Source: Bathynomus jamesi (taxonomy: Eukaryota > Arthropoda > Malacostraca > Isopoda > Cirolanidae). Taken from it: a DNA stretch of 64,000 nt. The notes under the pieces are model-generated. The model saw only the letters and a program-made list of their open reading frames with translations. It did no database searches and was not told the origin of the DNA. Shown here one piece after another: positions 25,090 to 35,200 of the stretch. The position numbers were made by a program, and so were the translations under genes. The DNA lies in assembly GCA_023014485.1 (NCBI GenBank), contig JAJOZX010001074.1:775001-839000 (forward strand), in the 5' to 3' direction. The stretch's first letter is position 1. Each line of letters starts with the position of its first letter.

Positions 25090-25840
25090 TATTTAGGACC
25101 TATGAGTATCTTCCTTGGAGCTACAAGTTTGTATGATCCTGTAATACAGCGTTATGACTGATAATAAATAAGATACTCTGAGAAAAAGGACATGAATTAC
25201 TTTCAAACTATCTCTTGTCCATAATCAGCATGTGAAAATGTAAATATTTTGAGTTTATTTTTAAATAGCGAGACCTGCCACCAAACTCTACACAATATCT
25301 AGTCGGTCCACGCTCGCGTTATAACTTGTAAATAATTTCATACGATTTTCAAACAGAGTATTTCAGCCAGTATGGCTTTAACATTTACTTTAAGCTCACA
25401 ATCCACTTACATTTTGAGAGCAGCTTCGGAAAGTTGAACTCGCTGGCTTTGGATGTGATGCTAAAAATTTTGATGGATGTGGTATTTTTGTAAATTAAGG
25501 TATTGACTGCCTTTTCCTCGATTTCATAAAAGAGTGAAATTTTTGCAACTAGGATTTGCTGACAGTTCAAATTTACAATCAAAGTATGACTAAAGACTAC
25601 CATATCTAGTCAGACTACGCTTGTACGAAATTTTATACAGGTTTGTTAAATGGGGGGGAAAAAAAAACAGTTGGTCACTAAGTTTATAAAATACCACAGC
25701 CATCAAAATTCTGAACTTCACATCCAAAGCTGCATTTAAAATCTAAATGACTCGTGAGCTTAAAGTAAATCTTAGGGTCAGTTTTAATAGTTTGTTCAAA
25801 ATCGTTTGTATGAAATTATTAAAATGCGAACGTGGTCAAA
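25090..25840. other. Intergenic stretch: internal inverted similarity only
   Basis: TTTAAGCTCACAATCCACTT/ATTTTGATGGATGTGG-type words near 25390-25480 recur inverted near 25690-25780 (CAAAATTCTG, GCTTAAAGTAAA), consistent with an old palindromic repeat around 25580. No coding sequence. Confidence 0.35.
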
Positions 25841-26017
25841 ACTAAGTACAGTAAAACCTCTAACGAAGTATATGAACAAAATTGCTGTCGTTGTAGAGAG
25901 GTTGTTCGTTATAAAGAGGTTTTCATTTGCTGATATTGTCGTGTATATTTTAATGACCTATTTAGACCATCGTTAGTTATTTATACATACTTTATATATA
26001 GTATATTAAATACATTA

Positions 26018-26749
26018 CAGTAAACCATCGTTCAACGCGGAGGTTGGGCAAACTTAATACCTTATGGGATAAATGGGGATAGTGAACGCGGCCGCGTAAA
26101 GTCTCGCATTAATACTTAGATACGTAGATTTTTTATTCACACACAAATGAATTTCCCTACCTATATTGTATTTGAAATAAGAACATAATAAAATCATAAA
26201 CATAATATTATTTACATACGATAAATAAAAATATATTAATGAAAATAGCACACATCTTTTATTCACTCTTTCGGATGGTGTGTATGGTAGACTCATTCAC
26301 GTGATACTCGCTGCCAAGTGATGTTATGCTCATACCACCACGCAACTTATCTAAAATCCTTATTTCTTCGGCTAATGTCATAACATTACGACTTTTCTTC
26401 TTTTCACTATCACTCGCAGATGCTTTACGTTTTGGTGCCATACTGCTGTCTAAGAGTAATAGCAAAACAACGGCAAAATACCTCAAAAACAATCCAACGC
26501 GTTAGCGGGACTGAGACAAAGGGTGATACCAGGGCTGACGCGAGAGGGATGGAGATGCGGGAGTGTTGGAGAGTAGGAGAAAACACTAGAGCGCGCATTG
26601 GCACGCGTACGGTACTACTGTATTATAGCGTGTTTGGCGCACCGTGTATAATCAAATTTTCTGCTTTCGGCAAATAACTATTTACATTTATTTTTCCGTG
26701 TATAAGCAAATTCGCGCTGGACAAACACACGTTGGACGAGGGTTTACTG
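26018..26749 (-). mobile_element. Tigger/pogo-type element nested in the outer one
   Basis: The ends are CAGTAAACCATCGTTCAACG and inverse CGTTGGACGAGGGTTTACTG, flanked by TA. It keeps only the 5' end of a transposase on the minus strand. Confidence 0.85.
26259..26441 (-). pseudogene. Tigger transposase N-terminal fragment (CENP-B-type helix-turn-helix)
   Basis: Starting at MAPKRKASASDSEKKKSRN, it continues MTLAEEIRILDKLRGG and HVNESTIHTIRKSE. This is the first helix-turn-helix of the CENP-B/Tigger/jerky DNA-binding domain. The ORF stops after about 60 residues; the rest of the DNA-binding and the whole catalytic domain are absent. The frame stays open upstream to 26492, but MAPKRK is the family-like start. 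Confidence 0.85.
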
Positions 26750-27300
26750 TACTTTAAAAGTATTTCTCCGTAAGGGAGAAACATTCTAGCCAATTAGGCA
26801 TCAGCCAGTCAGCATGCCGCTTACTTTCTTGATCGGGGAAATGATACTAACGTGCAGCTCAGGCTGAGTTAGCAAAAACACCACCTTGTAACGAAATGTG
26901 TTCTCGATAAAAAGAGGTTTTTCGAAGTGTCCAAGATTTTCGGTAGAGAGGTTTTACTGTATAAGTAAGCTTTGGTATGGAGAATCAAAACCCAGTTTCT
27001 TTAACAATTAATTTCAAATGTAAGGATACAATGCACTTTTAATTGTGTTGTAGTTAAAATTTTATTACTTTATTTAAAATATAAATATTAGTTTTTTAAC
27101 TATTATTAATCGATAATCAAATTTAACGAGTTAAATTTTAATTTTATTTCTTTTGAGTGTGAAAGGATTTTTAAAATGCACCATACAAACTGAAAGTATT
27201 TTACTTTATCCTAATCATTCATTTTTCCAAACTGATGAGTCTATTTTATGAAATGCATAGGCATTCTTGATCCTGAACACTATGCTCTCTCTACATTGCA

Positions 27301-27447
27301 TCTAGCACAACAACGAACACAACACAACATCACTAGTGCGCTGAACCTCTGGTCCACTCCGAAGAGGGCGATCGGTTACCTGCGTGCCGCCGGCTTGCTC
27401 GATCAGGGTGGGCTGATCGGCTAAACAACAACAACAACAACAACAAC
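27301..27447 (-). repeat. GC-rich repeat unit ending in (GTT)n
   Basis: A (CAACAA)n run at 27425-27447 borders a GC-rich unit with GGCGATCGGTTACCTGCGTG and CTTGCTCGATCAGGGTGGGC, unlike its AT-rich surroundings. On the minus strand it translates to QPTLIEQAGGTQVTDRPLRS. It looks like a mobile repeat end or SINE; the family is not recognised. Confidence 0.45.
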
Positions 27448-27894
27448 ATTGCATCTGACTGTATTTTCCTTTTATGAGTGTAAGGTGCCCGACAAACGGC
27501 TGCAATAGAGGTTAAATTCTAAAGTAACATCATAATGAAATGTGCCTGGCTGATATGACGTAGTTGGTTTATATTTAAATATGATGCAATTTAGCGACAT
27601 TTCTCATTCCATCTTTGGTTTAAATGAATGTTTAAACTTTTATCGGCCGGAGGTCTTTTCTGAGATTGAATAAAATCGTCTGGCGTTAGCCAGAACAAAA
27701 TCAGTAAAGTAACACTGCACCAAAGGGTTAAGAGTATAAGCGAGTTAGCTAAAATGAGAGAGAGAAAATGTTCATTTGCAACATCATATAGTCTGTTAAA
27801 ATTTATTGACTACAGTTTGTTTATTTTTATGATGATCGACGTTATTGACACCCTGTAGACAAAGTGTTCTTATAAGCGGATTTCATCCCAATAA

Positions 27895-28095
27895 AATCAA
27901 CTTTTTTGTTTTAGGTTTGTGGCTGCATGACGAAGGTCAAGTTTGTCACTCCACCTTCGACCTACAGTTCAACATGGAATCCGAACGACGCCCCACCACG
28001 GGCGGTCAAAAATTACAGTGTCTTCGCCCGGACTCGATCTCACGATCTCCCGATCAGCAGCCCAGCGTCTTAACCACTAGGCTACTCAGGGTACC
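27895..28095 (-). repeat. tRNA-derived SINE sharing its body with the 5S SINE
   Basis: On the minus strand, box A-like TAGTGGTTAAGACGCTGGG and box B-like GAGATCGAGTCC form a tRNA head. The body GTTCGGATTCCATGTTGAAC and CTGTAGGTC matches the 5S SINE body (TTCGGATTCCACGTAAAGC, CTGTAGGTCC). Confidence 0.75.
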
Positions 28096-28139
28096 CATTT
28101 ATCTACCAAACACTTTTTTATTGTGTGGAAGTATGAACA

Positions 28140-28283
28140 GTTGGGTTTTGCTGCCCGCCGCTTGCCGTCACCGGGCCTCAATCCCGGGGCCGATGGATTC
28201 GTAGTTAGCGATACTAACCACTACACTACCGATGATATATTATTCACCGATGCATTCACAGTTTAAGTGGAAGTATGAAGAGT
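28140..28283 (-). repeat. tRNA-derived SINE fragment with shared flank
   Basis: The inverted head (CCGTCACCGGGCCTCAATCC, GGCCGATGGATTCGTAG) matches the SINE at 13908, and the flank repeats 24979-25066. See that entry for the duplicate. Confidence 0.7.
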
Positions 28284-28589
28284 AAGACACTGTTTCACAT
28301 AGAGCACCATTCCGCCATACCTCTATTTCAGGATACGTAATTTAAGTCTGTCTAAGGAACTTTTTACTCTTAATTGATTTCTTCGTAGCCGTTTAATGTT
28401 GTTTGTCGGGTTAAGGAAATAATTGTTTTAGAATCAGTTTTATTAACAATTTAAAAAATAAATGATAGAAGCGGTTGTTTTGTACATGGTGGCGGCACTA
28501 GGTTTGATCTCAGTCAAGAGCTCACGTGGGTCAGTTATTCTATAAATTAATTACGCAGAACATGCGTTTACCTAAACAACAATATTAAC

Positions 28590-28800
28590 ATGAGAATAAA
28601 AACCCACTCTAATAGACAGAGTTTATTTCCACGACAGTTTCGACGCCCACTGGCATCCTCCTCGGGTTTTTCCCTCTTGTTTTGTTTCATTTGTGTTTCT
28701 GTATCCACCCGAGGAGGATGCCAGTGGGCGTCGAAACTGTCGTGGAAATAAACTCTGTCTATTAGAGTGGGTTTTTATTCTCATATTTTGACCTTCACGT
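28590..28800. mobile_element. Penelope-like tail palindrome with hammerhead-like motifs, second family
   Basis: GAGAATAAAAACCCACTC, TTTATTTCCACGACAG and GACGCCCACTGGCATCCTCC are inverted around a loop at 28668-28705. Cores lie at 28709-28737 (+) and 28637-28665 (-). Confidence 0.6.
28709..28737 (+). ncRNA. Hammerhead ribozyme-like core with six-pair stem II
   Basis: CCGAGGA (one base off CUGANGA) is followed by GATGCC-AGTG-GGCGTC, a hairpin of six pairs counting one G-U, and then GAAAC. The stem is better than in the 17.9-kb motif, but the U-to-C change in the first box would weaken catalysis. Confidence 0.45.
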
Positions 28801-28849
28801 AAAAAAAAAGTGAAGTTTTTTGCATTAACAATATTAACCTTCAAAAAGT

Positions 28850-29430
28850 TCTAACTTAACAGGGAACATCTGAGAAAAGTCATAAATTCGGAATCAGCAT
28901 TAGAAGTTAAGCCATAAGCTCGAACCCCCTATTAACCGTAACTCAGAATCTAAGAATAAAGAAGCTAAATAACCCATAAGGTAGACGAAGCTCTTCAGTA
29001 GTTAACCCATAAGGTAGAAGCAAAGATTATATATTTATAACTACTACTACTACTTCTGCAGCATTATTAGTCCCATTTATAGGTGGTCGCTGTTGCTGTT
29101 ATATATTTATAACAAGATAAGAAAATGACTATATTTTTAATTAACTAGTGCGTTATTCCACCAAATGAATGTTAGTATAATTTACCAAGTATTATCATAA
29201 AAATTTATTTCACGGATTTATTTCACTGATAAATGTCCATCCAAAAATTGATTCTCAGCACCCTTTCAAGCGAGCTATCCAATTTACAAATTTCATTCAC
29301 CAGTGTTAAGTATGAGGTGGAGGTGGGTGGATAGGTGTTTGGAATGGCTGGTAATTTCAGATTAGGGTCAGGATTTGTTATATATTGTGCTTCGTACGGT
29401 TGTAATAACATACAGATTAGGGTAATTATG
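28850..29430. other. Intergenic stretch: nothing recognised
   Basis: AT-rich with a short (CTA)n patch near 29041-29055. No gene or repeat family seen. Confidence 0.45.
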
Positions 29431-29439
29431 TTGCTAGAC

Positions 29440-30080
29440 GACATGACCTGAACTTTTGGTCAAAAATACATTTTTCAAGTGTATTTTGGTGTGCTCTGTT
29501 CAAATATGACCTTCATTTCTTGTGCAAATGAACAGAAATACATGTTTGGGCCATGCAATGACAACTGTATTTCGGTTCATTTGCACAAGAAATGAAGGTC
29601 ATATTCGAACAAAGCACACCAAAATACACTTGAAAAATGTATTTTTGACTACATTTTATACAATAAAGCATAACCGAACATAACTTCGATACACTGTAGG
29701 TAAGTCGGAGAACAACCTTCACAGTCAGACATTGTAGAAAAGTGCCGGTAATCTAAAATTCTGCCGATTGGATGAGCAAATGACTTACTACGCTAGTGTA
29801 GCATGACGTCATACCACCCTCGACTACAAATACAAATGAATATTAAGAAAGTTACAGCTATTTAAAGTTTACCCGATATTTTCGTTAAAACTAAGGAAAA
29901 TATCATGACTTAACCAATCGTCAAGGGCGCACAGTTCACCTAACCGGGCATTTTTTGACCTAACCGTTCATATTATTTTCTACAATAGTTTACACCAAAA
30001 ATAACTAACAGATTTGAAAAGTGCGGATAATATTAACCCAGAAAAATGTATTTTTGACCAAAAGTTCAGGTCATGTGACC
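29440..30080. mobile_element. Palindromic MITE
   Basis: The ends are ATGACCTGAACTTTTGGTCA and its inverse near 30055-30080. A second, tighter palindrome inside (29465-29650) has arms AAATACA..TTTCTTGTGCAAATGAAC. No coding sequence. Confidence 0.7.
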
Positions 30081-30164
30081 AGAAACATATTAACCCAGAT
30101 TAAAGTGAAAAAGAACAATATAACTTTTCATTACTTTCCGAGAGATAAAAAGTTGTGCGATGTA

Positions 30165-30520
30165 TGGTAATTGTCACAATGTTAAATGTTTCAGATCAAC
30201 AAAGACCCTAGGATCCACTCGTGGCTAGTCTACGTAACTGTGTTGTAATTGTGTATGGCACGTCCTCCGTGGTAGTGGAGGGGACCTACAATTTTACATG
30301 GGTTCCGAACCACAAAAATCTTAATTTTACTACTTTAAACTGTACCGAATCTATCAACGTATGCATCTAATCGATTTTTAAACATGTTTATAGACATGTA
30401 CTAATTACTTCTACCGGCAAATTATTCCAGCGATTTACTATTCTATGTGTAAAAAAGTTTTTGGCAACTGCTGTCTCAAACCTTCTACTTGTCAGCTTAC
30501 ACCCGTTATTGCTAGTGCTA
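30165..30520 (-). pseudogene. CR1-like LINE: end of ORF2 and 3' UTR
   Basis: On the minus strand near 30500-30330 the reading is RRFETAVAKNFFTHRIVNRW then NNLPVEV, and after a shift KNRLDAYVDRFGTV. The FFTxRIVNxWNxLPxEV block is the well-known C-terminus of CR1-like polymerases. The 3' UTR that follows contains TGGTTCGGAACCCATG and TTGTAGGTCCCCTCC, the same words as in the SINE bodies, and then the block shared with 9520-9632. The fragment lacks catalytic domains. Confidence 0.75.
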
Positions 30521-30539
30521 CTATACAGTCGCCCCTCGC

Positions 30540-31195
30540 CATTCACAGATATTTTGTTGCCAACTCCTTCCCTGACATACTATAGGCAAAATTACCGTTA
30601 TGTGAACTTATATGTAAAATTTTGCACTTAATTGTAAATAGTAATAGTAAGTTGCACAGTATCGTATACTCGTTTTAATATGACAGCTCATGAATGAGAT
30701 GAGGATACTTGGTAAATTATATTAGACTATGATTAGTCTTCGCCACCTAGCATATGAAGTGAGAAGTAAACATTACACAAGGGCATACTCGCACGATTTA
30801 CAAATATAATACCAAAAACTGAAAATTATTACATTACTCTTCAAAATATTACAAGCCTATAAGCTTCATTTGTTAACTGATCCTATATTTTTTTACATAT
30901 TAAGCTTTAAATTAACAAATAATATAATTTAAGTTGACTTTTTTGTCTGTAATTTAGTTCTCCATCACGTCTAACACAAAAAAGTAAGCCTATAAACTAG
31001 GTTTTTCAGCACAGTTCGAAGGAATATACTTAGTAGTGCCTAAGGCACGTTATCATTACATATTTCCTTGCAATATTAAATCGGAATTCTGCAACAGAAT
31101 AAAAATATTTGTTACAAAGATTTTATTTTATACACAGTACGTGTGCAATCCTAAAATAGATAAAGAATTAATAGGAAATAATGTCTTACAATATA
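30540..31195. other. Intergenic stretch: nothing recognised
   Basis: AT-rich sequence with no matched repeat or coding similarity. Confidence 0.45.
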
Positions 31196-31197
31196 TA

Positions 31198-31399
31198 CAG
31201 GGTGTTCTAAAATTACGTAGTAAACTTTTATATGAACGCGATATCTTAACAAAAATTATGCTATATTTAACAATTTTATCTCAAATACAGCAACAATAAT
31301 TGTTTATTTTGATGTTCAATGTCTTCCTTAGTTCCTTCAACTTGTTCACATCGTTCGACTACTGATCGACAGACATAAAAGTTTACTGGGTAATTTTAG

Positions 31400-31402
<3 letters not shown>
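31198..31402. mobile_element. Short mariner-type remnant
   Basis: Left CAGGGTGTTCTAAAATTACG and right TAATTTTAGAACA are inverted with TA next to each. About 200 bases, no coding sequence. The start fits the CAGGGTGTT group that also occurs at 15565 and 31655. Confidence 0.55.
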
Positions 31403-31441
<39 letters not shown>

Positions 31442-31444
31442 ATA

Positions 31445-31640
31445 TATACACATTTCAACTGCAAAGAACACGCAGTATAAATAACGTAAAGAACGACGCG
31501 TGTATAGGAGAACATTCCGCGCAAGATGAGAAAAGAGAACGAACAAATGAAAAAATGAGGTAACCACCCGGGAATCGAACCCGGGATCTTCCGATTGCCG
31601 GTCAGATATGATAACCACTACACCATGGTCCTCACTCAAT
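31445..31640 (-). repeat. tRNA-like sequence, probably a tRNA-derived SINE with (TA)n tail
   Basis: On the minus strand, 31631-31561 folds as a tRNA: acceptor GGACCAT with GTGGTTA (one mismatch), anticodon stem TCTGA/TCGGA with loop CCGGCAA, and T arm CCGGG-TTCGATT-CCCGG. The anticodon position would be GGC (Ala), but base 33 is C instead of T and the acceptor starts with a mismatch. About 110 bases of body and a TA run follow, so I favour a SINE over a working tRNA gene. Confidence 0.55.
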
Positions 31641-31654
31641 CAGAAGTCGTAATA

Positions 31655-32243
31655 CAGGGTGTCCCAGAATTAACTATCTATTTCAATGAAATCGGACAAA
31701 TTTTTTAAAAACACACTTTTATTTATGTTTATCATGTTTAATATGTGTTAAAAATGTATAAATTTCTAAAAAAAATTCATAATTTTATTTTCATAATTTT
31801 TTCATTATCTGGTCCAATGAGACTCTCCAAAAGTTAACGTGTGGCTTGGAATGACCAAATCCAAAATTTATGGCCCATTCTTTGCGGAAGCAACTGTAAC
31901 AGGTACCGTCTACCTTGATATGCTTCAGCAGTTTCTCGAACCACAGCTTCTTGATGATGGCATTCTTGATAATGTTGTGTTTCAACAAGATGGAGCACCA
32001 TAAATTTTGGATTTGGTCATTCCAAGCCACACGTTAACTTTTGGAGAGTCTCTTTGCCATTCTGACTTCAGACGGTCTTTCATTGGACCAGATAATGAAA
32101 AAATTATGAAAATAAAATTATGAAAAAAATTTAGAAATTTATACATTTTTAACACATATTAAACATGATAAACATAAATAAAAGTGTCTTTAAAAAATTT
32201 GTCCGATTTCATTGAAATAGATAGTTAATTCTGGGACACCCTG
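31655..32243 (+). mobile_element. Mariner-type element with TA target and about 170-bp arms
   Basis: The ends are CAGGGTGTCCCAGAATTAAC and its inverse, flanked by TA (31653-31654, 32244-32245). Long arms contain TATTTCAATGAAATCGGAC. The middle holds a transposase fragment. Confidence 0.85.
31866..32003 (+). pseudogene. Mariner-type transposase middle fragment
   Basis: IYGPFFAEATVTGTVYLDML, LEPQLLDDGILDN and VVFQQDGAP followed by a stop. The QQDGAP motif carries the second catalytic Asp of this transposase group; both flanks of the protein are gone. Right after the stop the DNA re-enters sequence inverted to the left arm, which suggests a foldback rearrangement. Confidence 0.75.
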
Positions 32244-32282
32244 TATAATACTCAGAATGGTCCTCCTGAGAAACTTATATGT

Positions 32283-35200
32283 TAGGGTGGATCACTTTTC
32301 ACTTTTTTAAAAAATTATAGCTGGTCAAAGTTTTTCCCATGATTTGGTTCAGTGGAAGTACACTGACACCATTTTTACCAAAATCGATCAATATTTAGGG
32401 GTCGCGCATCGACCTTGAAAATTTCAATTTTGGAAATTTGGCCAAATTGACAATTTTTTACTGAATAAAGATAAATCATCAAATGACCATATTTTCTGAA
32501 TCCTCTCAGTGAAAGAAATCCTCTCAGATACTTACCAAGTTGATAGGACAAGTGGTTTAGAAGTTATACTCACCTTGAGATAGCATTAAAATTTAAAATA
32601 CCGTATTTGTCCCCGTACCTCCATATGCTGTCTGCCATTGTCTGCTTTTTAGGATAAGATAAAACGAATAAGGAAAGATCAAATGTATTTTGTATTAAAA
32701 CGGTTTACCGATATCACTAAAGGCACTTACTCCGGTGCCCCTAACTAGGTTCAAAAACTGTATGAATCGTGGTTAGAACACACGTCATCTTAAGGCGTGC
32801 GCCATGTACTCTCTCTGCTAACTCCCTTTCCCTCTGCGCTACGTCATCTTGGCAAGTGACGACTTCTTGAAGTCACCGAGTTCTTTCCGGCTCTTTTCCA
32901 CGAGCTGAAGAAGACCCTGCAGCTGTGACTCGTCTTTTGTGACAGTGTTCGCGTAATCTTCTATCAGTTTTATCCCTCTCTCTGCCACGTCGTTGGTAAC
33001 TTTCAGATGCGAGATGACATTCTTCAGATCACAGTAGTTCTTATCTTGATCCCACTTATTCACCGGCAGAGTGAGCCACGTAGACGCGCACACCTGCAGG
33101 CCTGTGAACACGAACCACGATGACTCATCGATCAGGTCCGGAAGGCGCGTCGTGTCATCAACCGAGACGTTGTCATACGTGAAGTCCTCGGGCACAGCGA
33201 GGCGGCACAGCTTCTTTGCCATCTCGTGCTTCACAGTGTCTTCCACTTTGTCACTGCAGAGGGCGAAAACGACGGTCTGAGGCCTCAGATACCACAAGTG
33301 CCGCCTGATCACTGCCAGTGAAGCCTCTGCAATCTCGCGATCCACAGCCCTGTACTGCAGAAGACGCTGGTACAACACAAGGTCATTCAGCGGGGCATCA
33401 GCTGCGACAGGAGCCGCCAGCCAGGCAGGTGCGTAGAGGAGTGCAGTAAATAGTACCACTCTCTGAAGTTTCTGTACCAGCTCGTCGTCGAACTCCAGCT
33501 GACCGCTGAACATCAGGAGCTTCGTGTAGTAGATGATCTGAAACGAATACGCACTGTGATGTATAAATACCGATACCACTCCATATAAGTTTGTTTAATG
33601 GTAAATTATTTATCTTATTTTTTTCTGGTAGGGACTTCAAATGGCTGTTTGCAGAAGGCAATACAATATTTAACTTCTAATTCAAAATACCAACCTTGGC
33701 CATCCACCTCGCATGATGGTAGGCTCCTGGGCGCATGAAGTGTGTGCCACGACGTGGCTGGGCCCCGAGTACCAGGAGTGTAATCTCCGCCACTTCTCGG
33801 TAGTCTTCTCTGACAAGACCAGAAGCGGTGCCGAGGAACTTGACTGCCTCATCTCGGAGCTCCATCAGCCACGTCACCTCCGCCAAATGCTCGATCTCCA
33901 GCTCGCGATAAGTCGAGAGGTCGAGCTTGTCCCACCTGAAAGGGGAGTTATGAAAATATTGCATGAAAACGACTGAAGTTTCCCTTTTCGACTGCTATTA
34001 ACATCATTAGTAGGACGCTGATATCTCAATTGCTCTGAAGGCAAAAAATCATTGGAGAAAACAAATGCGCCTTAGACTTGAAATTCACCTTCTCCTCAGA
34101 TACTGGAACAAAGGTTCAGTTGGTGCTGTGGTTCTTCCAAACGCGGTGATGACCACTGCCCCCACGATGAGCTCCATAACGTGATGGCGACAGCCCAGCT
34201 GGAAGAGCGGTTTACCAAGCATGTTCTCCAGCCGGACCACCGCACCCTGCACCCTCCCCGTATTGGAGGAAGTTGTGTCGAAGCACAGTCCAATCACGTT
34301 GTTCTCGCATCCCCAGTCTTTGAGAGCACGAAAGGTCGCCTGGGCCTGGGACAGACCGGTGCCGTCAGCAACAGTCGGAACGGCCAGCAACTTTCCTTCT
34401 GTGCATTGGGGAGCTCCGGAGATGAGAATCGCCTGGCGGTGCTCCAATGATCCAAGAGAGTCCTGAAACGTATGTCATACATGCCAATCCATTATCGTCC
34501 ACTGGAATATGTCAATCCACTGTCGTCACTGGAACATGTTAATTCACTGTCGTCCACGGTGAGGGCAAAACTGACCTTGATTACTTTACCGTCCCAGTGG
34601 ACGACAGCATGCCTCGGAGATACGAAGGATTTCTGCACAGCTGTCGACACTTCACAACGATGTGCCACTCTTCCACGGCGAGACGTGTCCTTCGAGATAC
34701 TGAATTTGTCCAGGTCTGCGGGCGGATCTGCCGAACGTAGGACTGCCGCCACGACACTTGCCACCTATGTGCGAAATTGAAAGGAAATTGACAAGGATGC
34801 GTATGGTTTTTATGTGACAAAATAATCACTAAATTTTCCGTCGTTACGTCTATTATATCTTTGTCAAGGAAAGATCATTACTGATATATACACACCTGAT
34901 TATTGGACATCCGGAAGCGATCAGCCACTTCAATAACAGCCGGTGCATTGAGGATGCGGTGAGGAAGGCTGATTGATACAGTTGATTCTCTCGGCTGTCG
35001 GTATGGTGGTTCTAGCTGTGATTCGGAGTTGCTCGATGATCTGCTTTCTATAGATTCATCGTCGCTCTCAGCTTCGGTTCCTAATTTCGTTTTTGAGGTG
35101 CCTGGCTCATCACGAGATTGTTGTCTTGAGAGTTGCCGTTTTCTCTTGACAACGAACACTTTATCATTCCCACTCATTGTTGCCTGGCGCAGGCCCCGTT

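Larger units (their letters stand above)
25849..26959. mobile_element. Tigger/pogo-type MITE, outer element
   Basis: The ends are CAGTAAAACCTCTAACGAAG and inverse GAGAGGTTTTACTG, flanked by TA on both sides (25847-25848, 26960-26961). CAGTAAAACCTC is a typical Tigger terminus. A second Tigger-type element is inserted inside. Confidence 0.85.

Noticed and set aside
28623..28844. Frame across the hammerhead palindrome, RPLASSSGGYRNTNETKQEG
   Set aside because: It is read through an inverted repeat; the DNA is explained by the Penelope-like tail.
31561..31631. Functional tRNA-Ala(GGC) gene
   Set aside because: The fold is plausible but base 33 is C, the acceptor starts with a mismatch, and a SINE-like body with a TA tail follows.
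34181..34466. Plus-strand ORFs opposite the 34-kb transposase exon
   Set aside because: They show no domain, and the minus strand has spliced, motif-bearing coding sequence over the same bases.
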